DNA of 64,000 bases. Origin: UBA2991 sp965221735 (GTDB lineage Bacteria > Chloroflexota > Dehalococcoidia > Tepidiformales > Tepidiformaceae). Within the stretch, counting starts at the first letter, position 1, and each line of letters opens with the position of its first letter. The position numbers and the translations under genes are program-made. Location: positions 682,001 through 746,000 of the forward strand of contig OZ244910.1 in the NCBI GenBank assembly GCA_965221735.1, written 5' to 3'. The notes below the pieces were generated by a model. It saw only the letters and a list, made by a program, of their open reading frames with translations. It searched no databases and was not told the origin of the DNA. Positions 44,881-52,068 of the stretch are shown piece after piece.

Positions 44881-45984
44881 TTACTCGAAGACCACTGCCT
44901 CGAAGTGCGCGAGACCCACGTCATCGCCGCTCCGCAGCAGCGTGAAGCTCTCCGCCCAGGCGTGGTCGAACTCTTTCTCCGTGCCGTCTTCCTCGATGAT
45001 CTTCTGCGGGTGCGAAGCGTCCCACACCTCGCCCTCGACATGATACTCACCGCGCCAGACGCCCTGTCCCAGGCCGTCGTTGAAGCCACCGAAGTAGCCC
45101 CCGCCCTGGCAGTAGATCCAGCCCAGGTCCTCAAGCTCGTACTCGCGCTTCGTCCCGTTCTCGTCCGTCAGGGCGAAACTCCCGGACTTTATCCGCTTGG
45201 GCCCGTCGGCATAGAACTCGAGGTCGTGTTCGACCTCGGTGACTTCCGTCTGTGAGTCGGACAGCAGGATGGCGCCCTCCTGTTGAAGGCGAACGCCGTC
45301 GTTGCGGTCCATGGTCTGGTAGAAGCCGCCGTGGTCGGGCATGTTGAACAGGACCCACTGGCGGAGCGCCCGCGTCCGCTCCCGCCGGAACTGCGAGGGG
45401 GCGCCGTGCTCCTGCGGGCCACCCCGCCCCGGCATCGACCCCCACGAGTGGTTCCGGAAGAAGTACCACCTGTCCGGGGTTGCGGTGTACGTCTCCCCTG
45501 CCACCGTCACCGTTCCCTCGACCGTCCCCACCACCTCGTACACGGCCCGCGAGCGCGTGAAGCGCCCGTTCTCGCGCACGTACGACGGCTGGTCCTCGTA
45601 GGGAACCGCCGTCGAGCGGCAGGTCAGGTCGCAGGAGATGCCGTGCTCGTTGTCCTCGAGCACCAGCCGCACCGTCTCCATGGGCTCCACGATCTCGATC
45701 CGCAGCGGGCCGATCCCGATCGTGTTCATGTCCGACCGTAGCCGCCGCGAGAGGCGGATGTTGTGCTGCTTCCCCTTGTGCCGAATGCACACGAACCCAT
45801 CGATCACGTCGTTGTTCGTGTAAAGGCGCACCAGCCCGATCATCTGGATGTTGCCGTCCATGTCGCACAGGCAGATGTAGTGGCCGTCGTTCCAGTGCTT
45901 GTCCGTCGCCGCGACGGAACCGAACGCTTCCGTGATCTGGTGCACGGGGTGTTCGTCGAAGTTCGTCAGCCCGTACTGGCTCAT
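44881..45984 (-). CDS. Uncharacterised beta-rich protein (AttH/lipocalin-like)
   Basis: A 367-residue soluble protein. Its segments FVCIRHKGKQHNI and WYFFRNHSWGSMPGRGG, and the repeated beta-strand pattern, recall AttH/CrtC-type lipocalin-like domain proteins (often labelled DUF7064/7065) that sit in steroid, terpene or aromatic degradation clusters. No enzymatic residues can be named. The neighbouring LLM oxidoreductase, epimerase and phosphotransferase support a catabolic context. Confidence 0.55.
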   Translation of the reverse strand: MSQYGLTNFDEHPVHQITEAFGSVAATDKHWNDGHYICLCDMDGNIQMIGLVRLYTNNDVIDGFVCIRHKGKQHNIRLSRRLRSDMNTIGIGPLRIEIVEPMETVRLVLEDNEHGISCDLTCRSTAVPYEDQPSYVRENGRFTRSRAVYEVVGTVEGTVTVAGETYTATPDRWYFFRNHSWGSMPGRGGPQEHGAPSQFRRERTRALRQWVLFNMPDHGGFYQTMDRNDGVRLQQEGAILLSDSQTEVTEVEHDLEFYADGPKRIKSGSFALTDENGTKREYELEDLGWIYCQGGGYFGGFNDGLGQGVWRGEYHVEGEVWDASHPQKIIEEDGTEKEFDHAWAESFTLLRSGDDVGLAHFEAVVFE

Positions 45985-46013
45985 GGCGGTATCCCTTCAG
46001 CGCGCTCCGGCGC

Positions 46014-46979
46014 CTAGTCGTGCGCCAGTTCGACCAGCGGTGCGAAGAAGTCGACCTGGTCGATCCAGTTCTGCGGGCTCGGGCAGGGCTCCCAGAAGCC
46101 TGTCTCGATGATGACGTGCTCGATCCCCGCCTCCTTCGCCTCCTCGACCTTCGGCTTCATGTCCTCGGCCGTGCCGCTCCACGACATCGGCCCGAAGAAG
46201 CCGCCATGCCAGGGCTCGATGCCCGGCATCGTCGGGTTGGCGAAGATGCGCATGTAGTTCTTCAGCGGTCCGCGGCCGTACTCGGCGGCGAGGGCGTTCA
46301 GCCCGGCCATGCCCTGCATCACCATCTCGGGTGGAGCGCCGGCCGGGTTCCAGGCGTCGGCCAGCTCGGCGATGCGGCGCTGACCCTGCGGGTTGCCGCC
46401 GCCGCCCATCGCGATCTCGATCTGCGGCTCGCCCGCCGCGTTGCGCTGGATCGGCTTCGGCGAGCTATCGCACCTGGGGATGTCGAAGAATTCGCCGTGG
46501 TACTCGACCGGGTCCGGCAGCCAGCTCGCCTTCAGCGCCCGCACGAAGTCCGTCATGCGAGCGCCCCGCTGCGTGAAGGGCGTATCCATGTGGTCGTACT
46601 CGTCCTTGCTCCAGCCGAGCCCGAGCCCCGCGATCACGCGCCCGCCCGAGAGGATGTCGAGCGTCGTGAGGCGCTTCGCCAGCAGAAGTGGCCGGTAGTA
46701 CGCCGTCACCAGGATCGACGTCCCGATCTGCACCCGCTCCGTCGCCGCCGCCACGAATGCCAGCAGCTCGATGGGCGAGAGCATGCAGCGGTACGGGTCC
46801 GGCATCTTGACCTCTTTGGGGCCGCCCGCGTACCCGACCTGCCCGTCCTCCGGGACCATGAAGTGGTCCTGGACCCAGAGCGAGTCGAAGCCCGCCGCCT
46901 CGGCGTTCCGGGAGAAACCGAGGACCGCCGAGCGGTCCGCGTGGGGGTTGAGCTGGGGCAGGCACAGTCCGATCTTCAT
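46014..46979 (-). CDS. LLM-class (luciferase-like), probably F420-dependent oxidoreductase
   Basis: ATG 46979 (MKIGLCLPQLNPHADRS) gives 321 residues; an ATG 4 codons earlier is possible. The TIM-barrel pattern of the luciferase-like superfamily is clear: AEAAGFDSLWVQDHF, ERVQIGTSILVTAYYRPLLL, LDILSGGRVIAGLGLGWSKDEYD and GVPGIEPW-like later strands. Actinobacterial and Chloroflexota members commonly use F420 rather than FMN; which one applies here cannot be read by eye. It is the first gene of this leftward cluster. Confidence 0.85.
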   Translation of the reverse strand: MKIGLCLPQLNPHADRSAVLGFSRNAEAAGFDSLWVQDHFMVPEDGQVGYAGGPKEVKMPDPYRCMLSPIELLAFVAAATERVQIGTSILVTAYYRPLLLAKRLTTLDILSGGRVIAGLGLGWSKDEYDHMDTPFTQRGARMTDFVRALKASWLPDPVEYHGEFFDIPRCDSSPKPIQRNAAGEPQIEIAMGGGGNPQGQRRIAELADAWNPAGAPPEMVMQGMAGLNALAAEYGRGPLKNYMRIFANPTMPGIEPWHGGFFGPMSWSGTAEDMKPKVEEAKEAGIEHVIIETGFWEPCPSPQNWIDQVDFFAPLVELAHD

Positions 46980-47072
46980 GCGCGAAATCACCGTCCGTCA
47001 GAAGTGCGCGCAGTCTACCCGGTTTCCCCGGCCCGCGATGGCCCCACCGATCACGTTCAAGAGGCGAGTTTG

Positions 47073-47114
47073 TAAAGGAAACTTGACAACCTATCGTGTG
47101 TCAAGGATACTTGA
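47073..47114 (+). promoter_or_regulatory. Promoter with two operator-like repeats before the membrane protein/XRE module
   Basis: TTGACA (47083-47088), 17 bases and GATACT (47106-47111) form a good sigma-70-type promoter. It is overlapped by two related sites spaced 28 bases: TAAAGGAAACTTGA (47073-47086) across the -35 and TCAAGGATACTTGA (47101-47114) across the -10. The second is a perfect inverted repeat (TCAAG-GATA-CTTGA), the first an imperfect copy. This is the layout of repression by a dimeric HTH protein; the XRE gene at the end of the operon is the obvious candidate. Confidence 0.65.
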
Positions 47115-47129
47115 CTTCGGAGGCGCCCC

Positions 47130-47519
47130 ATGTTGGACCAGGACGTTGCCAAGCGAATCTACAGCCGCTGGGTGTGGGTTGCCTTCATCGTCTACTCGGG
47201 TCTGCTTGCCGGCGTCATCACGGTCCTCCAGACGCACCCGGACGCGGCCTGGCGCTACCCCGTGGCCATCACGCCGATGATCCCCTGGGTCTTCACGGTC
47301 GCTGCGTACGTGCGCTACTACCGCCACATGGACGAGCTCCACCAGCGCATTGCCCTCGAGGCCTTCGCGTTCGCTTTCGCCGGCACCGCCCTCCTCACCT
47401 TCACCTACGGCTTCCTGGACCTGGCGGGTCTCCACCGAATCAGCTGGTTCTGGGTCTGGCCGGTTATGGCCGTGCTCTGGCTCCTCGGCGGTTTCCTGGC
47501 GAGGAAGCGCTGGCTGTGA
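47130..47519 (+). CDS. Small four-helix membrane protein A
   Basis: A 129-residue integral membrane protein with four helices (around residues 15-35, 44-60, 75-98 and 105-122). It has a conserved cytoplasmic loop RYYRHMDELHQRIALEAFAF after helix 2. A GGAGG site lies 6 bases before the ATG. It is paralogous to the next gene product: both share WRY-V-I/L-P-P, HxDELxQRIxLEAxAxAFAGxA and a final W-W pattern. The function is unknown; such pairs are often linked to XRE regulators. Confidence 0.72.
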   Translation: MLDQDVAKRIYSRWVWVAFIVYSGLLAGVITVLQTHPDAAWRYPVAITPMIPWVFTVAAYVRYYRHMDELHQRIALEAFAFAFAGTALLTFTYGFLDLAGLHRISWFWVWPVMAVLWLLGGFLARKRWL

Positions 47520-47530
47520 AGGGGGGATCC

Positions 47531-47926
47531 ATGCCCATCGACCAGCATGCCGCCCGTCGACGCTGGTACCGCGAGTTCTTCGGATCGATGGTCGCCTTTG
47601 CGGCAGCCCTCTTCCTGGCCGACTTCATCGTTGAGGCAAACCCGCACGCAGGCTGGCGCTACGCGGTGGCGTTGCTGCCCGTGATGCCCGGCGCCCTCAT
47701 CGTTGTGGCGGCGGTGCGCTTCCACAGGCGCATCGACGAACTTCAACAGCGGATCACCCTCGAGGCGATCGCCCTGGCCTTTGCCGGCGCCGCCGTTATC
47801 ACCTTCATTTACGGCTTTGTCGAGCAGGCTGTCGATCTCCCGCGAGTCAGCTGGACATGGGTGTGGGGGGTCATGGGTGCCCTCTGGCTCGTCTGTGACT
47901 TCATCGTCAGGCGGCGCCGGCTGTGA
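47531..47926 (+). CDS. Small four-helix membrane protein B (paralogue of A)
   Basis: The start is ATG 47531; the in-frame open stretch upstream is shadow. The 131-residue protein has four helices and the same loop RRIDELQQRITLEAIALAFA as protein A. It starts 11 bases after A and its TGA overlaps the GTG of the XRE gene, so the three genes form one operon. The function is unknown. Confidence 0.72.
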   Translation: MPIDQHAARRRWYREFFGSMVAFAAALFLADFIVEANPHAGWRYAVALLPVMPGALIVVAAVRFHRRIDELQQRITLEAIALAFAGAAVITFIYGFVEQAVDLPRVSWTWVWGVMGALWLVCDFIVRRRRL

Positions 47927-48120
47927 AGAACACCCTGCGCGAGCTCCGCGCCGAGCGCGGCTGGACCCAGGCCGACCTCTCCGAGGAGCTTGGCGTCAGC
48001 CGCCAGACGGTCAACGCCATCGAGACCGGCAAGTACGACCCCAGCCTCCCCCTCGCCTTCCGCATCGCCGCCCTCTTCGGCCGACCCATCGAGGCGATCT
48101 TCCACCCCGACGGCAGCTGA
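47923..48120 (+). CDS. XRE-family transcriptional regulator
   Basis: A 65-residue, single-domain HTH protein with a GTG start overlapping the preceding stop. The whole protein is the DNA-binding domain: TLRELRAERGWTQADLSEEL, then GVSRQTVNAIETGKYDPSL and AFRIAALFGRPIEAIF. It belongs to the short YgzD/Xre type found with small membrane proteins. Autoregulation through the repeats at 47073-47114 is inferred. Confidence 0.88.
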   Translation: MKNTLRELRAERGWTQADLSEELGVSRQTVNAIETGKYDPSLPLAFRIAALFGRPIEAIFHPDGS

Positions 48121-48163
48121 CCCGCTACCGCTCCGTGCCCGTGCCCTGCGGGTCGACCGCCTC

Positions 48164-48195
48164 TGATTGATACTAAGTATCAATCAGTATAGAGT
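48164..48195 (+). promoter_or_regulatory. 23-bp perfect palindrome (Fur/Zur-like) overlapping a promoter
   Basis: Arms TGATTGATACT (48164-48174) and AGTATCAATCA (48176-48186) flank a single A. The core TGATACT-A-AGTATCA is a 7-1-7 inverted repeat, one symmetric base away from the classic Fur-family TGATAAT-n-ATTATCA. TTGATA (48167-48172), 17 bases, TAGAGT (48190-48195) makes a plausible promoter whose -35 lies inside the palindrome, so binding would repress. With a zinc-binding lipoprotein downstream, Zur is the best guess. Confidence 0.65.
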
Positions 48196-48259
48196 CTCAA
48201 CTTCCGGCGCCCTTGAGGGGCTCTGGGAAATCTGTTCTGCCTCTGGAGGCTCCCTCCCC

Positions 48260-49621
48260 GTGAAGTTCCCGATTGCCCTTGCGGCCGTCCTGGCCGCTGC
48301 GTTCCTCGTCGTCGCCTGTGGTGACGACTCCAGTTCCGAACCGCCTCCTGCCACCGAGTCCCCCGCCACCGCCCGCGAGGTTGTCGAGGACGACCACACG
48401 GACGAGGACGACCACGCCGAAGACGACCATGCGGACGACGACCATGCCCATGACGACCACATGGTTGCCTCGAGCGAGGCCGGGCGCATCATCGTCACCG
48501 ACGCGGACTCACCCTACGTGTCGGTCATCGACCTCAGTTCGGGCCTTGTTGTCCAGGGCGCCTTCGAGGTCGCTGCTCCCGGCGCCCGCGTCTACAGCGC
48601 CCTTGACGGCCGCTACGCCTTCGTCCTCGCCCGCGGTCCCGAGGACGCCGATGACCGCATTCATGTTTTCGACGGCGGCATCTACAGCGTTCCCCACGGT
48701 GACCACGAAGACCTGGTCACCGGTCCCCTCACCCGTCTCCTCGACGTCGTCGACGAGCTCCCCATCCATTACACCTCCGTCAACGGTTGGGTCGCCGTCT
48801 TCGCCGACTCGCACGGCCACGTCTTCCTCTTCGGGGAGGAGGGCCTCGCCGCCGCTGGCAACGGCTACGAACCCCGTATCCTCGAAGCCGGGCCGCACCA
48901 CGGCTCCGCCGTCGCCCTCGCAGGCGACCGCTTCATCGTCTCCACGAAGAACCCCGACGATGCCGACGACCCCCTCCCCGTCGGCGTCGAGGTCCGCGAC
49001 CTCAACGACAACGTCATCTACGACGACAGCAACCGCTCTTGCCCTGGCCTCCATGGCGAGGCGCACAGCGCGCCCGGCACGCTCTTCGGCTGCATCGGCG
49101 GCGTCCTCCTCTTCCAGCAGGACGGCGACACCCTCAGCCACGTCTTCCTCCAGAACCCCGAGGAGATGCAGGAGAACGCCCGCATCGGCACCGTCTATGG
49201 TCACGGCGAGGCGGATACGTTCTTCGCCACCGCCTCCTATCGCACCGAGCAGGGCTGGGGCCAGGACGGTCTCTGGCTCATCAACCCCGAGACCGGCGCC
49301 TTCACGCGCGTGATGGACGAGTCGTCCACGGCTGCGTTCGGGCCCGAGGGGGAGCACTTCTACGTCTTCACCGATGACGGTGTCCTCCATGTCTTCGAGG
49401 CCGACACCGGCGAACTCGTCACTAAGGCCGCCCTTCTCGGACCGGGAGCCGAGCGTGGCCCGGCCATGACCTTCATCGGCGAAGACCTCGTCATCACCGA
49501 TCCCGCGAACGGCCTCATCAAGCGCGTGAGCCTCGACACCTTCTCGACCGTCGCTCAGTGGGAGGTGGGGGGCACGCCGGCGAGCGTGGCCTTCGTCGGC
49601 ATTGGAGGCGCCAGCCACTGA
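48260..49621 (+). CDS. AztD-like zinc-binding lipoprotein (beta-propeller metallochaperone)
   Basis: GTG 48260, behind GGAGG, opens a lipoprotein signal KFPIALAAVLAAAFLVVAC (Cys20); the longer in-frame start at 48167 lies in the upstream palindrome and is rejected. After the Cys comes a His/Asp/Glu-rich segment (H46, H52, H57, H62, H64, H67), then about 380 residues of repeated beta-propeller-like strands (IIVTDADSPYVSVIDLSSG and similar). This is the plan of AztD, a periplasmic zinc chaperone that feeds the AztABC importer. No aztABC genes are in the window. It is 453 residues, a stable hairpin follows, and Zur-type control is likely. Confidence 0.8.
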   Translation: MKFPIALAAVLAAAFLVVACGDDSSSEPPPATESPATAREVVEDDHTDEDDHAEDDHADDDHAHDDHMVASSEAGRIIVTDADSPYVSVIDLSSGLVVQGAFEVAAPGARVYSALDGRYAFVLARGPEDADDRIHVFDGGIYSVPHGDHEDLVTGPLTRLLDVVDELPIHYTSVNGWVAVFADSHGHVFLFGEEGLAAAGNGYEPRILEAGPHHGSAVALAGDRFIVSTKNPDDADDPLPVGVEVRDLNDNVIYDDSNRSCPGLHGEAHSAPGTLFGCIGGVLLFQQDGDTLSHVFLQNPEEMQENARIGTVYGHGEADTFFATASYRTEQGWGQDGLWLINPETGAFTRVMDESSTAAFGPEGEHFYVFTDDGVLHVFEADTGELVTKAALLGPGAERGPAMTFIGEDLVITDPANGLIKRVSLDTFSTVAQWEVGGTPASVAFVGIGGASH

Positions 49622-49627
49622 CAGGCC

Positions 49628-49672
49628 GGGGCAGGTACGTGGGAGCCGGGGGGCGCCCCGCGTACCTGCCCC
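49628..49672 (+). terminator. 12-bp hairpin after the AztD-like gene
   Basis: GGGGCAGGTACG (49628-49639) pairs perfectly with CGTACCTGCCCC (49661-49672). The 21-base loop itself contains a G-run and C-run that can pair, so the structure is a stacked hairpin. It starts 7 bases after the stop and has no T-run; it probably ends the AztD-like transcript. Confidence 0.6.
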
Positions 49673-49771
49673 GCGGTCGTGCAGTCACCAGCACTCACGC
49701 CCCTGACCCCTAACCCGCGCCACCCGTACACTCCCCGCCGTAGCCCGCGACTCGGGCAGGGAGCAATCGGC

Positions 49772-50557
49772 ATGGGACTCCTCGACGGCAAGAAGGCGAT
49801 CATCCTCGGGGCTTCGAGCGGCATCGGCTGGGCCATCGCCGAGCGCTTCGCCGAGCACGGCGCCGAGCTCATCATCGCCGCGCGCCGCCAGGAGAACCTG
49901 GAGAAGCTCGCCTCCCAGATCGGCGCCACCCCCATCCGCTGCGACGGTCGCGACTACGACGACCTCAAGGCCCTCGCCGACGCCGCCATCGACAAGTGGG
50001 GGAACCTCGACATCGCCGTCAACTCCGCCGGGATCGTCCGCTTCAACCTGATCAAGGACATCACCCCGGAGGAGCTCCACGAGGTCGCCGACATCCAGTA
50101 CTTCGGCTTCATCTACTTCATGAAGCACATGGGTAATGCGATGGCCTCAACCGGCGGCGGCTCGCTTATCAATATCACGTCGAGCACGGCCATCTCCATC
50201 CCCATCGGGCTCACGCCCTACTCCGCCGCCAAGGCCGCCATCAACTTCGCCACCAAGATCGCCGCCCGCGAGTTCGGCCCCGACCAGGTGCGCGTCAACG
50301 CCGTCGCCCCCGGCTTCGTCCCCACCGCCATGAACGCCTACGGCGGCGGCGGTACCCCTATCGACGAGGCCCGCGTCGACCTCCCCGAAGACTCCCCCGC
50401 CGCCAGGTCCTTCATCGAACAGACCCCCCTCGCCCGCATCACCACCGTCGACGACTGCGCCGACGTCACGCTCGCGGTCGCCAGCGACCTCTTCGGCGAC
50501 ATCACCGGCCAGGTCATCCCGGTCGAGGGCGGCAACCACCTCCTGCGGTTGCCGTAG
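49772..50557 (+). CDS. Short-chain dehydrogenase/reductase
   Basis: ATG 49772 (MGLLDGKKAIILGASSGIG) gives 261 residues; an earlier in-frame ATG at 49679 adds a Pro/Arg-rich shadow. The cofactor loop is LGASSGIGWAIAERF, NSAG replaces NNAG, the catalytic YxxxK is in PYSAAKAAINFA, and the end GQVIPVEGGNHL is family-typical. A classical NAD(P)-dependent alcohol/ketone oxidoreductase of unknown substrate. Confidence 0.88.
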   Translation: MGLLDGKKAIILGASSGIGWAIAERFAEHGAELIIAARRQENLEKLASQIGATPIRCDGRDYDDLKALADAAIDKWGNLDIAVNSAGIVRFNLIKDITPEELHEVADIQYFGFIYFMKHMGNAMASTGGGSLINITSSTAISIPIGLTPYSAAKAAINFATKIAAREFGPDQVRVNAVAPGFVPTAMNAYGGGGTPIDEARVDLPEDSPAARSFIEQTPLARITTVDDCADVTLAVASDLFGDITGQVIPVEGGNHLLRLP

Positions 50558-50563
50558 GAGAGC

Positions 50564-50820
50564 GCCGCGCTGGCGCGCGGCTGAGTGGAGCGGCGGGCTC
50601 TCGCCCGCCTGAGAAGAGCGCTCGGCGCTTCGCGCCATCACTGAGTTGAGCGCTCGCTTTGCTCGCTGAGTGGCAACGAGTCTCCGGCAGGGCATGACGT
50701 CTGCGCCAACGCCCACTCAGGCGGCGAAGCCGCCGCCTTCCTCAGCAAGCGACGCGGGCGCGAGCGCTCTCCTCAGCCGCGCGTTAGCGTGGCGCTGCAC
50801 TCAGCGAGCGAAGCGAGCGG
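50564..50820. repeat. Mirror-image array of eight CTGAG-tagged units between convergent SDR genes
   Basis: On the plus strand CTGAG occurs at 50581, 50609, 50641 and 50666 (steps 28, 32, 25). Its complement CTCAG occurs at 50716, 50741, 50772 and 50800 (steps 25, 31, 28). Most units carry a stem next to the tag: GCCGCGC/GCGCGGC (50564-50581), GGCGGGC/GCCCGCC (50592-50609), GGCGC/GCGCC (50624-50636), GGCGGC/GCCGCC (50720-50734) and an imperfect GCCGCG/CGTGGC (50776-50793). The 50652-50671 unit instead pairs with 50798-50819 across the array. No ORF of note lies inside. It separates two convergent SDR genes and may also terminate both. Confidence 0.7.
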
Positions 50821-50824
50821 TTTC

Positions 50825-51613
50825 CTACTCGGTCAGCCAGCCGCCGTCGACGTTCAGGTAGATGCCGTTGACGTAGTCCGCCAGCGGGGAGCACACGAAC
50901 GCGACCGCGTTCCCGATCTCTTCGGGCTTCGCCCAGCGCCCTAGCGGGATACGGGCGATGCGGTTCGCCACCGCATCGGCGAGCCCGTTGCCGGTCAGCT
51001 GGATCGTCGCGTTCGGGTCGAGCGGGGGCGGGTCGCCCGGGTTGACCCAGGTCGCGCCCGGCGCCACCGCGTTCACGGTGATGCCCGTGCGCCCCAGCTC
51101 CAGCGCCAGCGCGCGCGTGATCTGCAGCACGGCCGCCTTCGAGCCGTCGTAGGTCACGCCCACGCCCGGCGAGACCGCCTGCGTCGAGGCGATGTTGACG
51201 ATGCGCCCGCCGTTACCGGCGGCCAGCATCACGCGCGCCGCCGCCTGGCAGCCGTAGAACACGCCGTCGACGTTCACCGACCAGAGCACGCGCCACATCT
51301 CCGGCGTGATGTCGGCGATGCCCCCGCCGTACTCGCGGTAGACGCCCGCGTTGTTCACGAGGATGTCGAGGCTGCCGTGGTCGGCGACGATCTGGTCGAT
51401 GGCTGCGTCGAACGCGTCCTGGTCGGTCACGTCCAGCGGGAGCGCCGCCGCTCCCAGCTCCGCCGCCGTTGCCGCCGTCGTGTCCGGGTTCAGGTCCGAT
51501 ACGACGACCGTCGCCCCGCACTCGCTGAGCACCGTCGCGATGCCCTTGCCGATGCCCTGTCCGCTCCCGGTGACGAGCGCCACCTTGCCCTGAAGGTCGA
51601 TCTCCTTAGCCAT
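50825..51613 (-). CDS. Short-chain dehydrogenase/reductase
   Basis: ATG 51613 gives 262 residues (MAKEIDLQGKVALVTGSGQ); in-frame sequence upstream is shadow. Motifs are VTGSGQGIGKGIA, VNNAGVYREYG, VNVDGVF and YDGSKAAVLQ (YxxxK), ending YLNVDGGWLTE. It is a standard NAD(P)-dependent SDR. It follows the SnoaL-like gene by 38 bases on the same strand. Confidence 0.88.
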   Translation of the reverse strand: MAKEIDLQGKVALVTGSGQGIGKGIATVLSECGATVVVSDLNPDTTAATAAELGAAALPLDVTDQDAFDAAIDQIVADHGSLDILVNNAGVYREYGGGIADITPEMWRVLWSVNVDGVFYGCQAAARVMLAAGNGGRIVNIASTQAVSPGVGVTYDGSKAAVLQITRALALELGRTGITVNAVAPGATWVNPGDPPPLDPNATIQLTGNGLADAVANRIARIPLGRWAKPEEIGNAVAFVCSPLADYVNGIYLNVDGGWLTE

Positions 51614-51651
51614 GGCCGTTCCTTTCGTGTTCTGGTTCGGTTGTGGGAATG

Positions 51652-52068
51652 CTACGCCGAGATGGTGCGAACCTCCGACCACTTCCCCTCGAGCGTGAGC
51701 TCGACAATCTTCCACTCGCCCTCGCGTCGCTCGAAGCGGTCGATATACGTCCCGCCCATGACCCAGATGGTGCCCTCGTCGGAGACGTGGCTCGCCTGCA
51801 CGTAGGTGCGCGCGGAGGCCCGGTCGCCGTCGAGCGTGATGTCGTAGTTCCCCAGCAGGTGTTGCGTGTGTGCGTACCGCGAGAGCACGCCCTCCGCGTA
51901 CGCCGCCGCCTCGTCGGGCGTCAGCGCCTCGCCGTAATGCACGATGGCGTCGTCGCTGAAGCACGTGCGGAAGCGCGCGTAGTCCTTTGCGTCCAGCGAC
52001 GTCGCATACCGGTCGATCACCGCGACGATCGCCTGCCGGTCGGCGAGCTGCTCGGCGGTCAGGTCCAA
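51652..52068 (-). CDS. SnoaL-like / NTF2-fold protein (TTG start)
   Basis: The family domain starts at LDLTAEQLADRQAIVAVIDR and no ATG or GTG fits; TTG 52068 lies 8 bases after GGAGAGGA and overlaps the preceding SDR gene by 10 bases. The 138-residue protein has DAKDYARFRTCFSDDAIVHY and strands through GGTYIDRFERREGEWKIVEL, the SnoaL_4 type often found with ring-hydroxylating or SDR enzymes. The substrate is unknown. Confidence 0.78.
   Translation of the reverse strand: MDLTAEQLADRQAIVAVIDRYATSLDAKDYARFRTCFSDDAIVHYGEALTPDEAAAYAEGVLSRYAHTQHLLGNYDITLDGDRASARTYVQASHVSDEGTIWVMGGTYIDRFERREGEWKIVELTLEGKWSEVRTISA

Noticed and set aside
48167..48259. N-terminal extension of the AztD-like protein from ATG 48167
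   Set aside because: This start lies inside the palindrome and promoter and would bury the lipoprotein signal; GTG 48260 with GGAGG fits better.
50558..50824. CRISPR array
   Set aside because: The spaced tags are 5 bases long with 25-32 base steps; the units are palindromic and inverted halfway, there are no repeats of CRISPR length and no cas genes.
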